Shown one piece after another: positions 57,167 through 64,000 of a DNA stretch of 64,000 bases. Made by a program: the position numbers and the translations under genes. The notes beneath the pieces were generated by a model. It had not been told where the DNA came from, ran no database searches, and saw only the letters and a program-made list of their open reading frames with translations. Origin of the DNA: Rarobacter incanus (GTDB lineage Bacteria > Actinomycetota > Actinomycetes > Actinomycetales > Cellulomonadaceae); the NCBI RefSeq assembly GCF_006715765.1, contig NZ_VFNV01000001.1, positions 62,001 through 126,000 of the forward strand, in the 5' to 3' direction. The number at the start of each line of letters is the position of its first letter. The stretch's first letter is position 1.

Positions 57167-58741
57167 ATGGTCAATCAGCGCGAACAAGGCAACCCCATCG
57201 AAACCGACAACGCGGCGGTCGGCGACGGCTCCGCACACGGCACACCGGGAAGCCACGAAGCGGAAAAGGACCGCATGGCGCGCGACGTCGTGGCGCGCGT
57301 GCTTGCCCGGGCGGGGACGGCAGTCGATGACGGCGCGACCCAGCACACCGCCAACGACGGGGAGCAGTGGGAGCTTGCGGAGCGGTCGGCGCTGCGGCGC
57401 GTCGAGGGGCTATCCACCGAGCTGAGGGATGTCACCGAGGTCGAATACCGCAAGTTGCGCCTGGAACGAGTCGTTCTCGTCGGTATATATCCCGGCAGGC
57501 GAGCGCAGGAGGCGGAAGTGTCCCTGCGGGAACTTGCCGCGTTGGCGCAAACCGCCGGGTCAACGGTCCTTGACGGCGTCTTGCAGCGGCGCGATACGCC
57601 TGATCCCGGCTCCTACCTGGGATCGGGTAAGGCCGCGGAGTTGGCCGCCCTGGTTGAGGAAGCGGGCGCCGATACCGTCATCGTCGACACGGAGCTGGCG
57701 CCGTCGCAGCGCCGCGGCCTTGAGGACATAGTCAAGGTCAAGGTGATCGACCGTACCGCGCTGATACTCGACATATTTGCGCAGCACGCAAAGTCGCGCG
57801 AGGGAAAGGCGCAGGTCGAACTCGCGCAACTCGAATACCTGCTGCCGCGCTTGCGCGGCTGGGGTGAATCGATGTCGCGGCAAGCGGGTGGACAGGTAGG
57901 CGCGGGCGCTGCGGGAATGGGCTCGCGCGGGCCTGGTGAGACCAAGATCGAGTTGGATCGTCGCCGCATCCGCACCCAGATGGCCAAACTGCGGCGCAGC
58001 ATCGATAGGATGGCACCAGCCCGCGAGGCGAAGCGGCGATCGCGCCGCACCGCGCGCATCCCCTCGGTCGCAATCGTCGGATACACGAATGCGGGTAAAT
58101 CTTCCATCCTGAACGCCATAACAGGCGCCGGTGTACTCGTCGAAAACGCCCTCTTTGCGACCCTAGACCCCACCGTGCGTCGCGCCCGGACCAGCGAGGG
58201 GCGGGAATTTACCATTGCAGACACCGTCGGATTCGTGCGGAACCTGCCAACCCAATTGGTCGAGGCGTTCCGCTCCACCCTGGAAGAGGCGGCGGAGGCG
58301 GACGTCATAGTGCACGTCGTGGACGGTGCCCATCCCGATCCGATCGGTCAGATCGCGGCGGTGCGCGCAGTGTTGGCCGACATCGATGGGTTGCCCGACA
58401 TCCCGGAACTGTTGGTAATCAACAAGGCGGATGCGGCCGACGCGGACGCGCTGGCCATGATTGCGGGCAAGGAACCGGCCTCTATCGCGGTGTCGGCCCA
58501 CACCGGCCAGGGAATCGGCACGCTCATGGATGCAATCGCTGCGGCCCTGCCACAGCCGCACGTGCGCATCGACGTCGTCGTTCCATACGATCGCGGGGAC
58601 CTCGTCTCTCATGCCTATCGCGCCGGAACCATCGAAACCATCGAGCATGTGGAGGCCGGTACGCGACTCGTTGGCAGCGTCGACGATCAACTTGCCGCAC
58701 TGCTGCTTGCCAGCGCCGCCGACGCGGCAACTAAGATCTGA
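57167..58741 (+). CDS. hflX: GTPase HflX
   Basis: Ribosome-splitting/rescue GTPase. 524 residues; AAGGA 5 bases before the ATG. N-terminal ND domain (AALAQTAGSTVLDGVLQRRD, SYLGSGKAAELAAL, FDTELAPSQ-type VDTELAPSQRRGLED), the linker GGQVGAGAAGMGSRGPGETK, then the G domain with G1 GYTNAGKSS, G3 DTVGFVRNLPTQLVEAF and G4 NKAD. The first ~75 residues are a variable, charged extension. Confidence 0.96.
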   Translation: MVNQREQGNPIETDNAAVGDGSAHGTPGSHEAEKDRMARDVVARVLARAGTAVDDGATQHTANDGEQWELAERSALRRVEGLSTELRDVTEVEYRKLRLERVVLVGIYPGRRAQEAEVSLRELAALAQTAGSTVLDGVLQRRDTPDPGSYLGSGKAAELAALVEEAGADTVIVDTELAPSQRRGLEDIVKVKVIDRTALILDIFAQHAKSREGKAQVELAQLEYLLPRLRGWGESMSRQAGGQVGAGAAGMGSRGPGETKIELDRRRIRTQMAKLRRSIDRMAPAREAKRRSRRTARIPSVAIVGYTNAGKSSILNAITGAGVLVENALFATLDPTVRRARTSEGREFTIADTVGFVRNLPTQLVEAFRSTLEEAAEADVIVHVVDGAHPDPIGQIAAVRAVLADIDGLPDIPELLVINKADAADADALAMIAGKEPASIAVSAHTGQGIGTLMDAIAAALPQPHVRIDVVVPYDRGDLVSHAYRAGTIETIEHVEAGTRLVGSVDDQLAALLLASAADAATKI

Positions 58742-58746
58742 GCGTG
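58732..58746 (+). promoter_or_regulatory. -10 element abutting the dinG start
   Basis: TAAGAT (58732-58737), CTGAGC, then GTG 58744. The hexamer lies inside the last hflX codons, so dinG could have its own leaderless mRNA as well as hflX read-through. Confidence 0.5.
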
Positions 58747-60789
58747 CCCCCTCTTACCCCGCCCGCCGCCGAACCCGTGCCCGAACCCGATCAGCGGATC
58801 CTGGCGGCAGTGGTGGGTGCGCTGGGCGGATCACCTCGCCCCGGGCAACAACGGATGGTTCGAGAAGTTGGGGCGGTTATGGACGCCGGCGGCACGCTGC
58901 TGGTGCAGGCCGGTACCGGTACGGGAAAATCGCTCGGGTATCTGGTTCCGGCCGCGGGGCGCGCGGATGCCAACAACCGGGTGGTGATCTCGACGGCAAC
59001 CATCGCCCTGCAACGTCAATTGATGAGGAAGGACGTTCCGCTGGTCAGCGCCGCCGCGCGGGCGACGAATGGGCGCGAAATCACGGCTGCCGCACTCAAG
59101 GGGTGGCAAAACTACGTGTGTCGCAACAAGGTCGACGGCGGCTACCCGGACGAGGAACCGACGCTGTTCGATCTGGCCACGCAGACCGATGCGGGCGCAC
59201 CCTCCAGCGAGCTCGGTTCCCAGGTGATGAAGCTGCGGTCCTGGGCGCAGCAGACGGACACGGGCGACCGCGATGACCTGGAATTTACGGCCTCCGACCG
59301 GGCGTGGCGACAGGTCTCTGTAACCAAGAACGAGTGCTTGGGATCGCACTGTCGGTTCTTCGAAGAGTGCTTTGCCCGGCTCGCGCGCGAGCAGGCCGCC
59401 GAGGCGGATCTGATCGTCACAAACCACTCCATGCTCGGGCTCATGGCGACCGGCAACGAGGGACTTATTCCGCCGCACGGCGTTGTGGTCATCGACGAGG
59501 CCCACGAGCTGGTCGATCGCGTCACCTCGGCCGCCAGCCAACAGATTTCCGTGCGCTCGCTGATGACAGCGAGCAAACGCGCGCGGCAGGCGGGAGCGGC
59601 CTCGATCGGGTCGTTCGATTCGACCGTCGATGCATTCGCGCAGGCGATAGTTGCGGTGCCGGAGGGCAGGATAAGGGACGAGTTCCCCGCCTCCCTTGCC
59701 GCGGCCGTCGAGGCGGTGCGCGATGGCGCGCGCCAGGTGCTGAGCGATCTTCGCGGCGACGACCAAGGAAATGCTTCCACGCGCCTGGCGCGCGCGTCGC
59801 TCACCGAGGTCTTCGAGGTCGCGGAGCGGGTGGCGGCGGCCAGCGGCGCCGATGTCTTGTGGGTATCCCCAGCGGGCCCGGATTCGGTGCCCGCGCTCAA
59901 CGTTGCGCCCCTGGACGTGTCGAGCGCGATAGCGGGCCGCGTCTTGCGCCCTCGCAGCGCCATTCTCACCTCGGCGACGCTGTTTCTGGGCGGAAAATTC
60001 GAGCCGTTCGCACGGGGCATTGGGCTTTGGGACCCGCAGCAGAAGGCACCGTGGCCGCGCGCGAGTTCGCGCCTCGATGATGAGGGCAGGCCTTTGGAAC
60101 CCGCCGCCCTGCGGTGGCGGGGAGAACGGGTCGAAACTCCATTTTCCTATAGTCGGCAGGGAATCTTGTATGTCGCGCGGGAACTGCCGCCACCTGCCGC
60201 CGGGCCAGTCCCCGCAGGCCACATCGATGCGATCGTGGAACTGATGCTGGCGGCGGGCGGCCGTACGCTGGGACTGTTCACGTCGCGCCGGGCGGCGGTG
60301 GAGGCCGCGCAGGCCGTGCGCGCCCGCGTTCCCTGGCCGGTGCTTTCGCAAGACGAGGGGCACTTGGGGGAGCTGGTCCGCACGTTTGCGGGCGACGAGG
60401 AAACCAGCTTGTTCGGCACGCGCTCCTTATGGCAGGGCATCGATGTGCCGGGTGATTCTTGCAGGCTCGTCATCATCGACAAGATCCCGTTCGCCAGGCC
60501 GGACGATCCGATCGCTTCCGCGCGCATTGAACAGGTAACGCGGGCCGGTGGCAACGGGTTCCAGGTCGTTTCGCTGGCATCTGCCGCCCTGGCGCTTGCG
60601 CAGGGGGTGGGACGGCTAATCCGCTCGGATAGTGACCGCGGCGTGGTCGCAATTTTGGATCCGCGGGTTGCCTCCAAGTCCTACGGGAGCTTCCTAGTGC
60701 GTTCACTTCCCGACTTTTGGCGCACCGATGACCGCCGGGTCGCGGTGAGCGCGCTTGGCCGGCTACAGGCAGCGGCTCGCACGGACTAA
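58744..60789 (+). CDS. dinG: ATP-dependent DNA helicase DinG (XPD-like, Fe-S)
   Basis: 681 residues. Walker A QAGTGTGKSLGY (residues 55-66), the four presumed [4Fe-4S] cysteines in NYVCRNK, NECLGSHCRF and EECFARL, DEAH box VVIDEAHELVDR, and the C-terminal GTRSLWQGIDVPGDSCRLVIIDKIPF and QGVGRLIRSDSDRGVVAILDPR (in pieces). 5'-3' helicase of the DinG/YoaA group, removing R-loops and repair intermediates. No LexA-like box seen at its start. Confidence 0.95.
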   Translation: MPPLTPPAAEPVPEPDQRILAAVVGALGGSPRPGQQRMVREVGAVMDAGGTLLVQAGTGTGKSLGYLVPAAGRADANNRVVISTATIALQRQLMRKDVPLVSAAARATNGREITAAALKGWQNYVCRNKVDGGYPDEEPTLFDLATQTDAGAPSSELGSQVMKLRSWAQQTDTGDRDDLEFTASDRAWRQVSVTKNECLGSHCRFFEECFARLAREQAAEADLIVTNHSMLGLMATGNEGLIPPHGVVVIDEAHELVDRVTSAASQQISVRSLMTASKRARQAGAASIGSFDSTVDAFAQAIVAVPEGRIRDEFPASLAAAVEAVRDGARQVLSDLRGDDQGNASTRLARASLTEVFEVAERVAAASGADVLWVSPAGPDSVPALNVAPLDVSSAIAGRVLRPRSAILTSATLFLGGKFEPFARGIGLWDPQQKAPWPRASSRLDDEGRPLEPAALRWRGERVETPFSYSRQGILYVARELPPPAAGPVPAGHIDAIVELMLAAGGRTLGLFTSRRAAVEAAQAVRARVPWPVLSQDEGHLGELVRTFAGDEETSLFGTRSLWQGIDVPGDSCRLVIIDKIPFARPDDPIASARIEQVTRAGGNGFQVVSLASAALALAQGVGRLIRSDSDRGVVAILDPRVASKSYGSFLVRSLPDFWRTDDRRVAVSALGRLQAAARTD

Positions 60790-60792
60790 AAT
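60787..60792 (+). promoter_or_regulatory. Candidate -10 element for ldh
   Basis: TAAAAT overlaps the dinG stop and would give a ~35-nt leader carrying the AAAGGA binding site (60821-60826). Confidence 0.4.
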
Positions 60793-60833
60793 TCATCCAT
60801 CCGACGGTATCGACGCGCGCAAAGGACTTCGAA

Positions 60834-61838
60834 ATGAGCCAACCCGAAATCGACAAAAACCCGGCACCAGGCGCGGATCCGCTAAGTGCGTTGCGGCGTA
60901 CCAAAGTCTCCATTGTTGGCGCCGGCGCGGTCGGATCGACCATGGCGTACGCCCTCCTGATGCGCGGGGTTGCGCGCGACGTGACGCTGTTTGACATCGA
61001 CAAGGCGAAGGTTGAGGCAGAGGCCCTCGACCTGGCACACGGAATTCAGTTCATGAAGCAGGCAGAAATTGTCGGCTCCGACGATGTGCAAGCGATTGCT
61101 GGCTCCGATGTCGTCCTCGTGACCGCCGGCGCCAAGCAGAAGCCAGGGCAGAGCCGCTTGGAACTGGCCGAGTCCACGACGAATCTCACGAAGAAGATTC
61201 TGCCGCAGTTGCTGGACGTTTGCCCCGATGCAACCTACGTCATGGTCACAAATCCGGTGGACGTCGTTACGTATGCGGCGGTAAAGATCTCCGGGCTTCC
61301 TGCCTCCCGGATTTTCGGTTCGGGCACCGTCCTGGACTCGTCGAGGCTTCGCTATCTTGTCAGCCAGCACACCGGGATCGCGGTCCAGAACGTGCACGCG
61401 TACATGGTTGGCGAACACGGTGACTCAGAGATTCCGCTGTGGTCATCCGCCACGATCGGGGGAGCCCCGCTGCTTGAATGGGACGGGCTGGACGCGAACG
61501 GTCCGCTCTCCGATGAGGCGCGCGCGGCGATTGCTTACGAGGTCGTGAACTCCGCATACCGGATCATTGCCGGTAAGGGCGCCACCAACTATGCCGTCGC
61601 GGCGGCGGGTTCACGCATTGTGGAAGCCTTGCTGCAGGACCAGCATGCGGTGTTGCCCGTGTCGTCGTTACTCCACGGCTATTACGGAATCGATGACGTG
61701 TGCCTGTCAGTTCCGGCCGTGGTCGGAAAAGCGGGCGTTTCGCGCCACATCGAATTGCCTCTCTCGGCGGCAGAACTGCGGGGCCTGCAGAATTCGGCCG
61801 ACCGGCTGCGGTCGGTGGTGCGAACTCTCGGATTCTAG
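60834..61838 (+). CDS. ldh: L-lactate dehydrogenase
   Basis: NAD-dependent pyruvate/lactate interconversion. 334 residues. VSIVGAGAVGSTMAYALLMRG (Rossmann), DLAHGIQFM, AGAKQKPGQSRLELAE (substrate Arg on the mobile loop), TNPVDVVTYAAVKISGLP and the catalytic His in GEHGDSEIPLWSSA. Gln in AKQKPGQSR rather than Arg favours lactate over malate specificity. It implies fermentative capacity. It lies between dinG and lexA. Confidence 0.95.
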   Translation: MSQPEIDKNPAPGADPLSALRRTKVSIVGAGAVGSTMAYALLMRGVARDVTLFDIDKAKVEAEALDLAHGIQFMKQAEIVGSDDVQAIAGSDVVLVTAGAKQKPGQSRLELAESTTNLTKKILPQLLDVCPDATYVMVTNPVDVVTYAAVKISGLPASRIFGSGTVLDSSRLRYLVSQHTGIAVQNVHAYMVGEHGDSEIPLWSSATIGGAPLLEWDGLDANGPLSDEARAAIAYEVVNSAYRIIAGKGATNYAVAAAGSRIVEALLQDQHAVLPVSSLLHGYYGIDDVCLSVPAVVGKAGVSRHIELPLSAAELRGLQNSADRLRSVVRTLGF

Positions 61839-61853
61839 TCAAATCGGAGTCGA

Positions 61854-61887
61854 GGGGGCCGGGAAACGGCGTTGTTTCCGGGCCCCC
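61854..61887. terminator. Bidirectional terminator ldh/lexA
   Basis: GGGGGCC-G-GGAAAC, loop GGCGTT, GTTTCC-G-GGCCCCC: 13 pairs with one mismatch, between the convergent ldh and lexA stops. Confidence 0.75.
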
Positions 61888-61896
61888 GCCGCGAAT

Positions 61897-62715
61897 TCAG
61901 ATGCTTCGAAGGACTGCGACGACGATACCGATGATCGTCGCCTGATCGCCGTTGATGGGTAGGTACTGCTCGTTGTGCGGGATGAGCCACACGTGGCCGT
62001 CGGCGCGACGCAGCGTCTTGACGGTCGCTTCGTCATCGAGCAGGGCAGCCACGATTTGCCCGCTTTCAGCAACAGGCTGGCTCCGCACGACGACCCAGTC
62101 CCCGTCGCAGATGGCAGCGTCGACCATAGAATCCCCGGCCACTTTGAGCATAAAGACTTCGCCATCGCCCACCAGCTGCTTGGGCAAGGGGAACACGTCC
62201 TCGACCTGCTGATCGGCAAGAATTGGCGAGCCCGCCGCGATGCGTCCCACCAGCGGAACCGGCGTAACCTGGCTCGCGATCGATGCGGTATCGACACCAG
62301 CGGTATTCGAAGGTGCCTCCTGCGGTGCCGCGGCGGCAGGTCGCGGTGCATCCTTGCCCGTCGTCACCGAGAGCGCCGCGGCCGTCAGCTCCATCGCGCG
62401 GGGACGATGCTTGTCGCGTCGCAGATACCCCTTGTCTTCCAGCGCTAGCAATTGGTACTTCACGCTCGAGGGCGAGACCATGCCGACTGCAAGCCCGATC
62501 TCGCGCATCGAAGGCGCGTAACCGCGAGCGTCGAGGGACTCGCGAATGACCTGCAGTATCTCGCGCTGGCGTTCGGATACATCGCTATGGGTTTGACCCG
62601 CACTGAGAACGCTTCCTTGCCCGCGCTTCTTGGCGGTGCGGGACCAGGACACGTCTGGTGGTCTGTGCCTCGGATTGACGCCTTTGCCGGATCCCTTCGA
62701 CTCGTTAAGGGCCAC
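61897..62715 (-). CDS. lexA: SOS repressor LexA
   Basis: 272 residues from GTG 62715, chosen because GGGAGGG lies 8 bases upstream; an upstream in-frame GTG (62748) is possible. The winged HTH reads [53 protein letters not shown], residues ~54-105. The self-cleavage Ala-Gly lies in [10 protein letters not shown], the Ser in [11 protein letters not shown], and the Lys in EATVKTLRR. There is an unusual ~45-residue basic N-terminal extension before the HTH and a ~35-residue Ala/Pro linker. Confidence 0.96.
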   Translation of the reverse strand: MALNESKGSGKGVNPRHRPPDVSWSRTAKKRGQGSVLSAGQTHSDVSERQREILQVIRESLDARGYAPSMREIGLAVGMVSPSSVKYQLLALEDKGYLRRDKHRPRAMELTAAALSVTTGKDAPRPAAAAPQEAPSNTAGVDTASIASQVTPVPLVGRIAAGSPILADQQVEDVFPLPKQLVGDGEVFMLKVAGDSMVDAAICDGDWVVVRSQPVAESGQIVAALLDDEATVKTLRRADGHVWLIPHNEQYLPINGDQATIIGIVVAVLRSI

Positions 62716-62762
62716 GATCGAATCCCTCCCTCGTTCCAATGTCACACGGTCGTGTTGCACTA

Positions 62763-62835
62763 CTTGTGCGATTGATCGTACAAGTCTACGACACTCAGAT
62801 TGTCGATGCCACGGTTGTATGAAACATCGCACAAG
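62763..62835. promoter_or_regulatory. Two copies of a 22-bp operator between lexA and the LysM gene
   Basis: Copy 1 (62763-62784, plus strand) is CTTGTGCGAT, six variable bases, TACAAG. Copy 2 (62835-62814, minus strand) is CTTGTGCGAT, six variable bases, TACAAC. Each is a TTGT...ACAA dyad. They are inverted relative to each other with 29 bp between. Copy 2 ends two bases before the LysM -35 box. LexA or another regulator is expected to bind. Confidence 0.6.
62776..62791. promoter_or_regulatory. LexA-like box upstream of lexA
   Basis: TCGTACAAGTCTACGA is a TCGTA/TACGA dyad and matches TCGAAC-N4-GTTCGA at 9 of the 12 fixed positions. It overlaps operator copy 1. Compare the recA box TCGAACATGTGTGCGA. 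Autoregulation is likely. Confidence 0.5.
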
Positions 62836-62837
62836 GG

Positions 62838-62866
62838 TTGCAATGCGCGCGCACCAAGCGTACGGT
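62838..62866 (+). promoter_or_regulatory. Sigma-A-type promoter of the LysM gene
   Basis: TTGCAA (62838-62843), exactly 17 bp, TACGGT (62861-62866). It starts transcription about 35 bases before the ATG; the leader carries GGGAGG. Confidence 0.65.
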
Positions 62867-62907
62867 TGTAGGCATACAGATGTTCTAATGGGAATTGGGA
62901 GGCTTTC

Positions 62908-63321
62908 ATGGCTGTCACGGGCGATGGATTTGGCGGAATCGCCGGCGGGTTTGGCGGACGGGCGGCCGCGGGTGTGGGCGGGACCGATGGTTTTGGCAAG
63001 TGGGTGGCCGCGGGCGTCGGCGGGGCCGGTGGTGGATCCGTCCGCTTGCGTCGCCGTGCGTTGGGTGTAGTGGTAGCGCTGATCACCGTGCTCAGCTTCC
63101 TCATCGGCTGGTCGGGCGCCTTTGCCGGAGATGCGCAATCTCCAGTTCCTGTGCGCGTGCACACCGTGATGTCCGGGGAGACTCTGTGGCAAATTGCGGC
63201 AGGCGTAGCCGAGCCCGGTGAAGACGTGCGCGACGTATTGGTTACTATCGGCGACCTGAACGATCTCGATGGATCTCACATCGAGCCGGGGATGCTCATC
63301 CTCTTGCCGCGCGCGGTGTGA
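62908..63321 (+). CDS. LysM membrane protein divergent from lexA (candidate SOS cell-division inhibitor)
   Basis: 137 residues; TTGGGAGG before the ATG. A Gly-rich N-terminal 45 residues with GFGG/GVGG repeats, an RLRRR stop signal, one membrane helix (51-72) and a LysM domain (83-134: [26 protein letters not shown]...[14 protein letters not shown]). The topology is inside-out with LysM on the wall side. Position, topology and size match YneA of Bacillus and Rv2719c/ChiZ or DivS of actinobacteria, which sit beside lexA and block division during SOS. The function is by analogy. The glycine-rich tail is unusual. Confidence 0.8.
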   Translation: MAVTGDGFGGIAGGFGGRAAAGVGGTDGFGKWVAAGVGGAGGGSVRLRRRALGVVVALITVLSFLIGWSGAFAGDAQSPVPVRVHTVMSGETLWQIAAGVAEPGEDVRDVLVTIGDLNDLDGSHIEPGMLILLPRAV

Positions 63322-63544
63322 GCTAGGTTGCCCATTGCGTCGTCGTGCCGAATCCTGGTGGCCGCCCCGTGGCCCGGGTGAGGCACTGGGAGGGATTAGC
63401 CGCCCGCTTTTCGGTGGTGACCGCACATGAAGCCGTCGGTGGACCTTCTTCGCGGTGTGTCAATTCGGTGCCGTTCGCGGCCGCGGGAAATGTTGGCGCT
63501 AGCCGGGTTGGTCCTCGTCCAGTATCTGGACGGACGCTTGCGCA

Positions 63545-63563
63545 AAAGGTTAGGCTAACCTAA
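63545..63563. promoter_or_regulatory. IdeR/DtxR-type iron box
   Basis: AAAGGTTAGGCTAACCTAA matches 17 of 19 positions of the palindromic iron box TTAGGTTAGGCTAACCTAA used by IdeR/DtxR. It contains a TAGGCT -10 hexamer (63551-63556), so the repressor would cover a promoter. The target gene is not evident. Confidence 0.75.
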
Positions 63564-63690
63564 ATTGGTTGTGGTGCTGGACGACTGGGGGTTCGAAGGT
63601 GCTGATGTCAGGCGGTTCGCGGCTTGGAGGCTGCGCCGCGCGTTGCGGGGTCGCTGTGGTATCGAGATCGCGCAGCGGGGACGGGGCGTC

Positions 63691-63726
63691 CCGGTGGGGA
63701 GTGTCCACATGGACACTCCCCACCGG
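63691..63726. repeat. Long perfect inverted repeat
   Basis: 16-bp arms CCGGTGGGGAGTGTCC/GGACACTCCCCACCGG around ACAT. No U tail. It may be a terminator for a transcript starting at the iron box, or a remnant of a mobile palindrome. Confidence 0.8.
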
Positions 63727-63735
63727 CGGTTCCGT

Positions 63736-63835
63736 CGCTTCCCGGTGCGCGAGCGGTGTCCGGGCACCTTCGCTCGCGCCCTTGACGAGACCAAGACTCG
63801 CGCTTCCCGGTGCGTGGGCGGTGTCCGGGCACCTT
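63736..63835 (+). repeat. 35-bp imperfect direct repeat
   Basis: Copies at 63736-63770 and 63801-63835 start CGCTTCCCGGTGCG and end GGTGTCCGGGCACCTT, differing at two positions. Each contains the near-palindrome GGTGTCCGGGCACC, related to the GTGTCC of the inverted repeat just upstream. Confidence 0.85.
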
Positions 63836-64000
63836 TGTTAGTGCCCCGGGAGCGGGGTCCGCGCTAATGCTTGGCGTCCGAGCGTGCGAGCTGGGCCTGC
63901 TTCGCGGCCTTGGTGCCAAGGACGCAACTTCCCGCTAACGGGCAGGGACCGAGTAGCATTCACCTCAGGGCATCCAGTCGCGATGCCTGCGTTAGCGAAT

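Larger units (their letters stand above)
63322..64000. other. Gene-poor end of window with repeats and an iron box
   Basis: 679 bp. No open frame here resembles a known protein. A 100-codon plus-strand frame (63565-63867) begins with TTG eight bases after a TAGGCT, but it runs through the palindrome and direct repeats below and is probably not a gene. On the minus strand a 12-codon open end reaches the window edge (stop at 63960-63962), followed by a 31-codon ATG frame (63959-63864); either could be real but neither is recognisable. Confidence 0.6.

Noticed and set aside
63565-63867. 100-codon frame starting with TTG after the iron box
   Set aside because: It spans a 16-bp palindrome and a direct repeat, has no recognisable motif and overlaps other open frames of similar length. 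The placement 8 bases after TAGGCT is the only support, so it is mentioned but not called.
63864-63959. 31-codon minus-strand ATG frame at the window end
   Set aside because: Directly follows the stop of a frame that enters from outside the window and has a weak AGGTGA before the ATG, but it resembles nothing I know. The next bases beyond the window would be needed.

Overview
The window is 64 kb of high-GC chromosome from an actinobacterium (Actinomycetota). Three things point there: the order of housekeeping genes (xerC-whiG-type sigma-M23-rpsB-tsf-pyrH-frr-cdsA-rlmN-dxr-rseP-ispG-GNAT-proS; rimP-nusA-ylxR-infB-rbfA-truB-ribF-rpsO-pnp; dapB-thyA-dfrA-dapA-rnj-ftsK; pgsA-cinA-clgR-recA-recX-rny-miaB-miaA-dapF-hflX-dinG-lexA), many GTG starts, and an IdeR/DtxR-type iron box. 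A micrococcal or actinomycete relative is my best guess. Genus and species cannot be read from the sequence.

Layout. 1-10 kb: end of a Xer recombinase, a WhiG/FliA-type sigma factor, a degenerate M23 protein on the minus strand, then translation and envelope genes (rpsB, tsf, pyrH, frr, cdsA, rlmN, a DivIVA-motif protein, dxr, rseP). 10-25 kb: ispG, an acetyltransferase, proS, a DUF4439-like lipoprotein (minus), and the rimP-nusA-ylxR-infB-rbfA-truB translation block. A stand-alone TrpB2 enzyme sits between truB and ribF, followed by rpsO. 25-27 kb: pnp behind a structured leader. 27.7-36.2 kb: two very large secreted glycosidases, a six-hairpin enzyme and a GH97 enzyme, both ending in lysine-rich repeats. 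36.2-36.7 kb: two perfect tandem arrays flanking two oppositely oriented REP-like palindromes. 36.7-46 kb: dapB, thyA-dfrA, dapA, RNase J and FtsK. 46-56 kb: a CapA-like protein (minus), pgsA, cinA/pncC, clgR, DUF3046, recA-recX, RNase Y, miaB-miaA and dapF. 56-64 kb: a methyltransferase (minus), hflX, dinG, ldh, and lexA (minus) divergent from a LysM membrane protein. The last 0.7 kb has no recognisable gene and holds an iron box, a long palindrome and a direct repeat.

How the parts fit. Most of the window serves translation and tRNA/rRNA maturation (ribosomal proteins, EF-Ts, IF-2, RRF, RimP, RbfA, NusA, TruB, MiaA/B, RlmN, ProRS, HflX). There is an RNA-decay set (PNPase, RNase J, RNase Y), isoprenoid synthesis (dxr, ispG), diaminopimelate synthesis (dapA, dapB, dapF) and folate/thymidylate synthesis (thyA, dfrA). 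The SOS group is recA, recX, lexA and the LysM protein, whose position next to lexA is that of SOS cell-division inhibitors.

The most distinctive signals are these. About a dozen genes have a TANNNT hexamer only 6-8 bases before the start codon, which implies leaderless transcripts. The REP/tandem-array structure lies upstream of dapB. Two copies of a 22-bp operator lie between lexA and the LysM gene. The glycosidase pair shares a C-terminal architecture.
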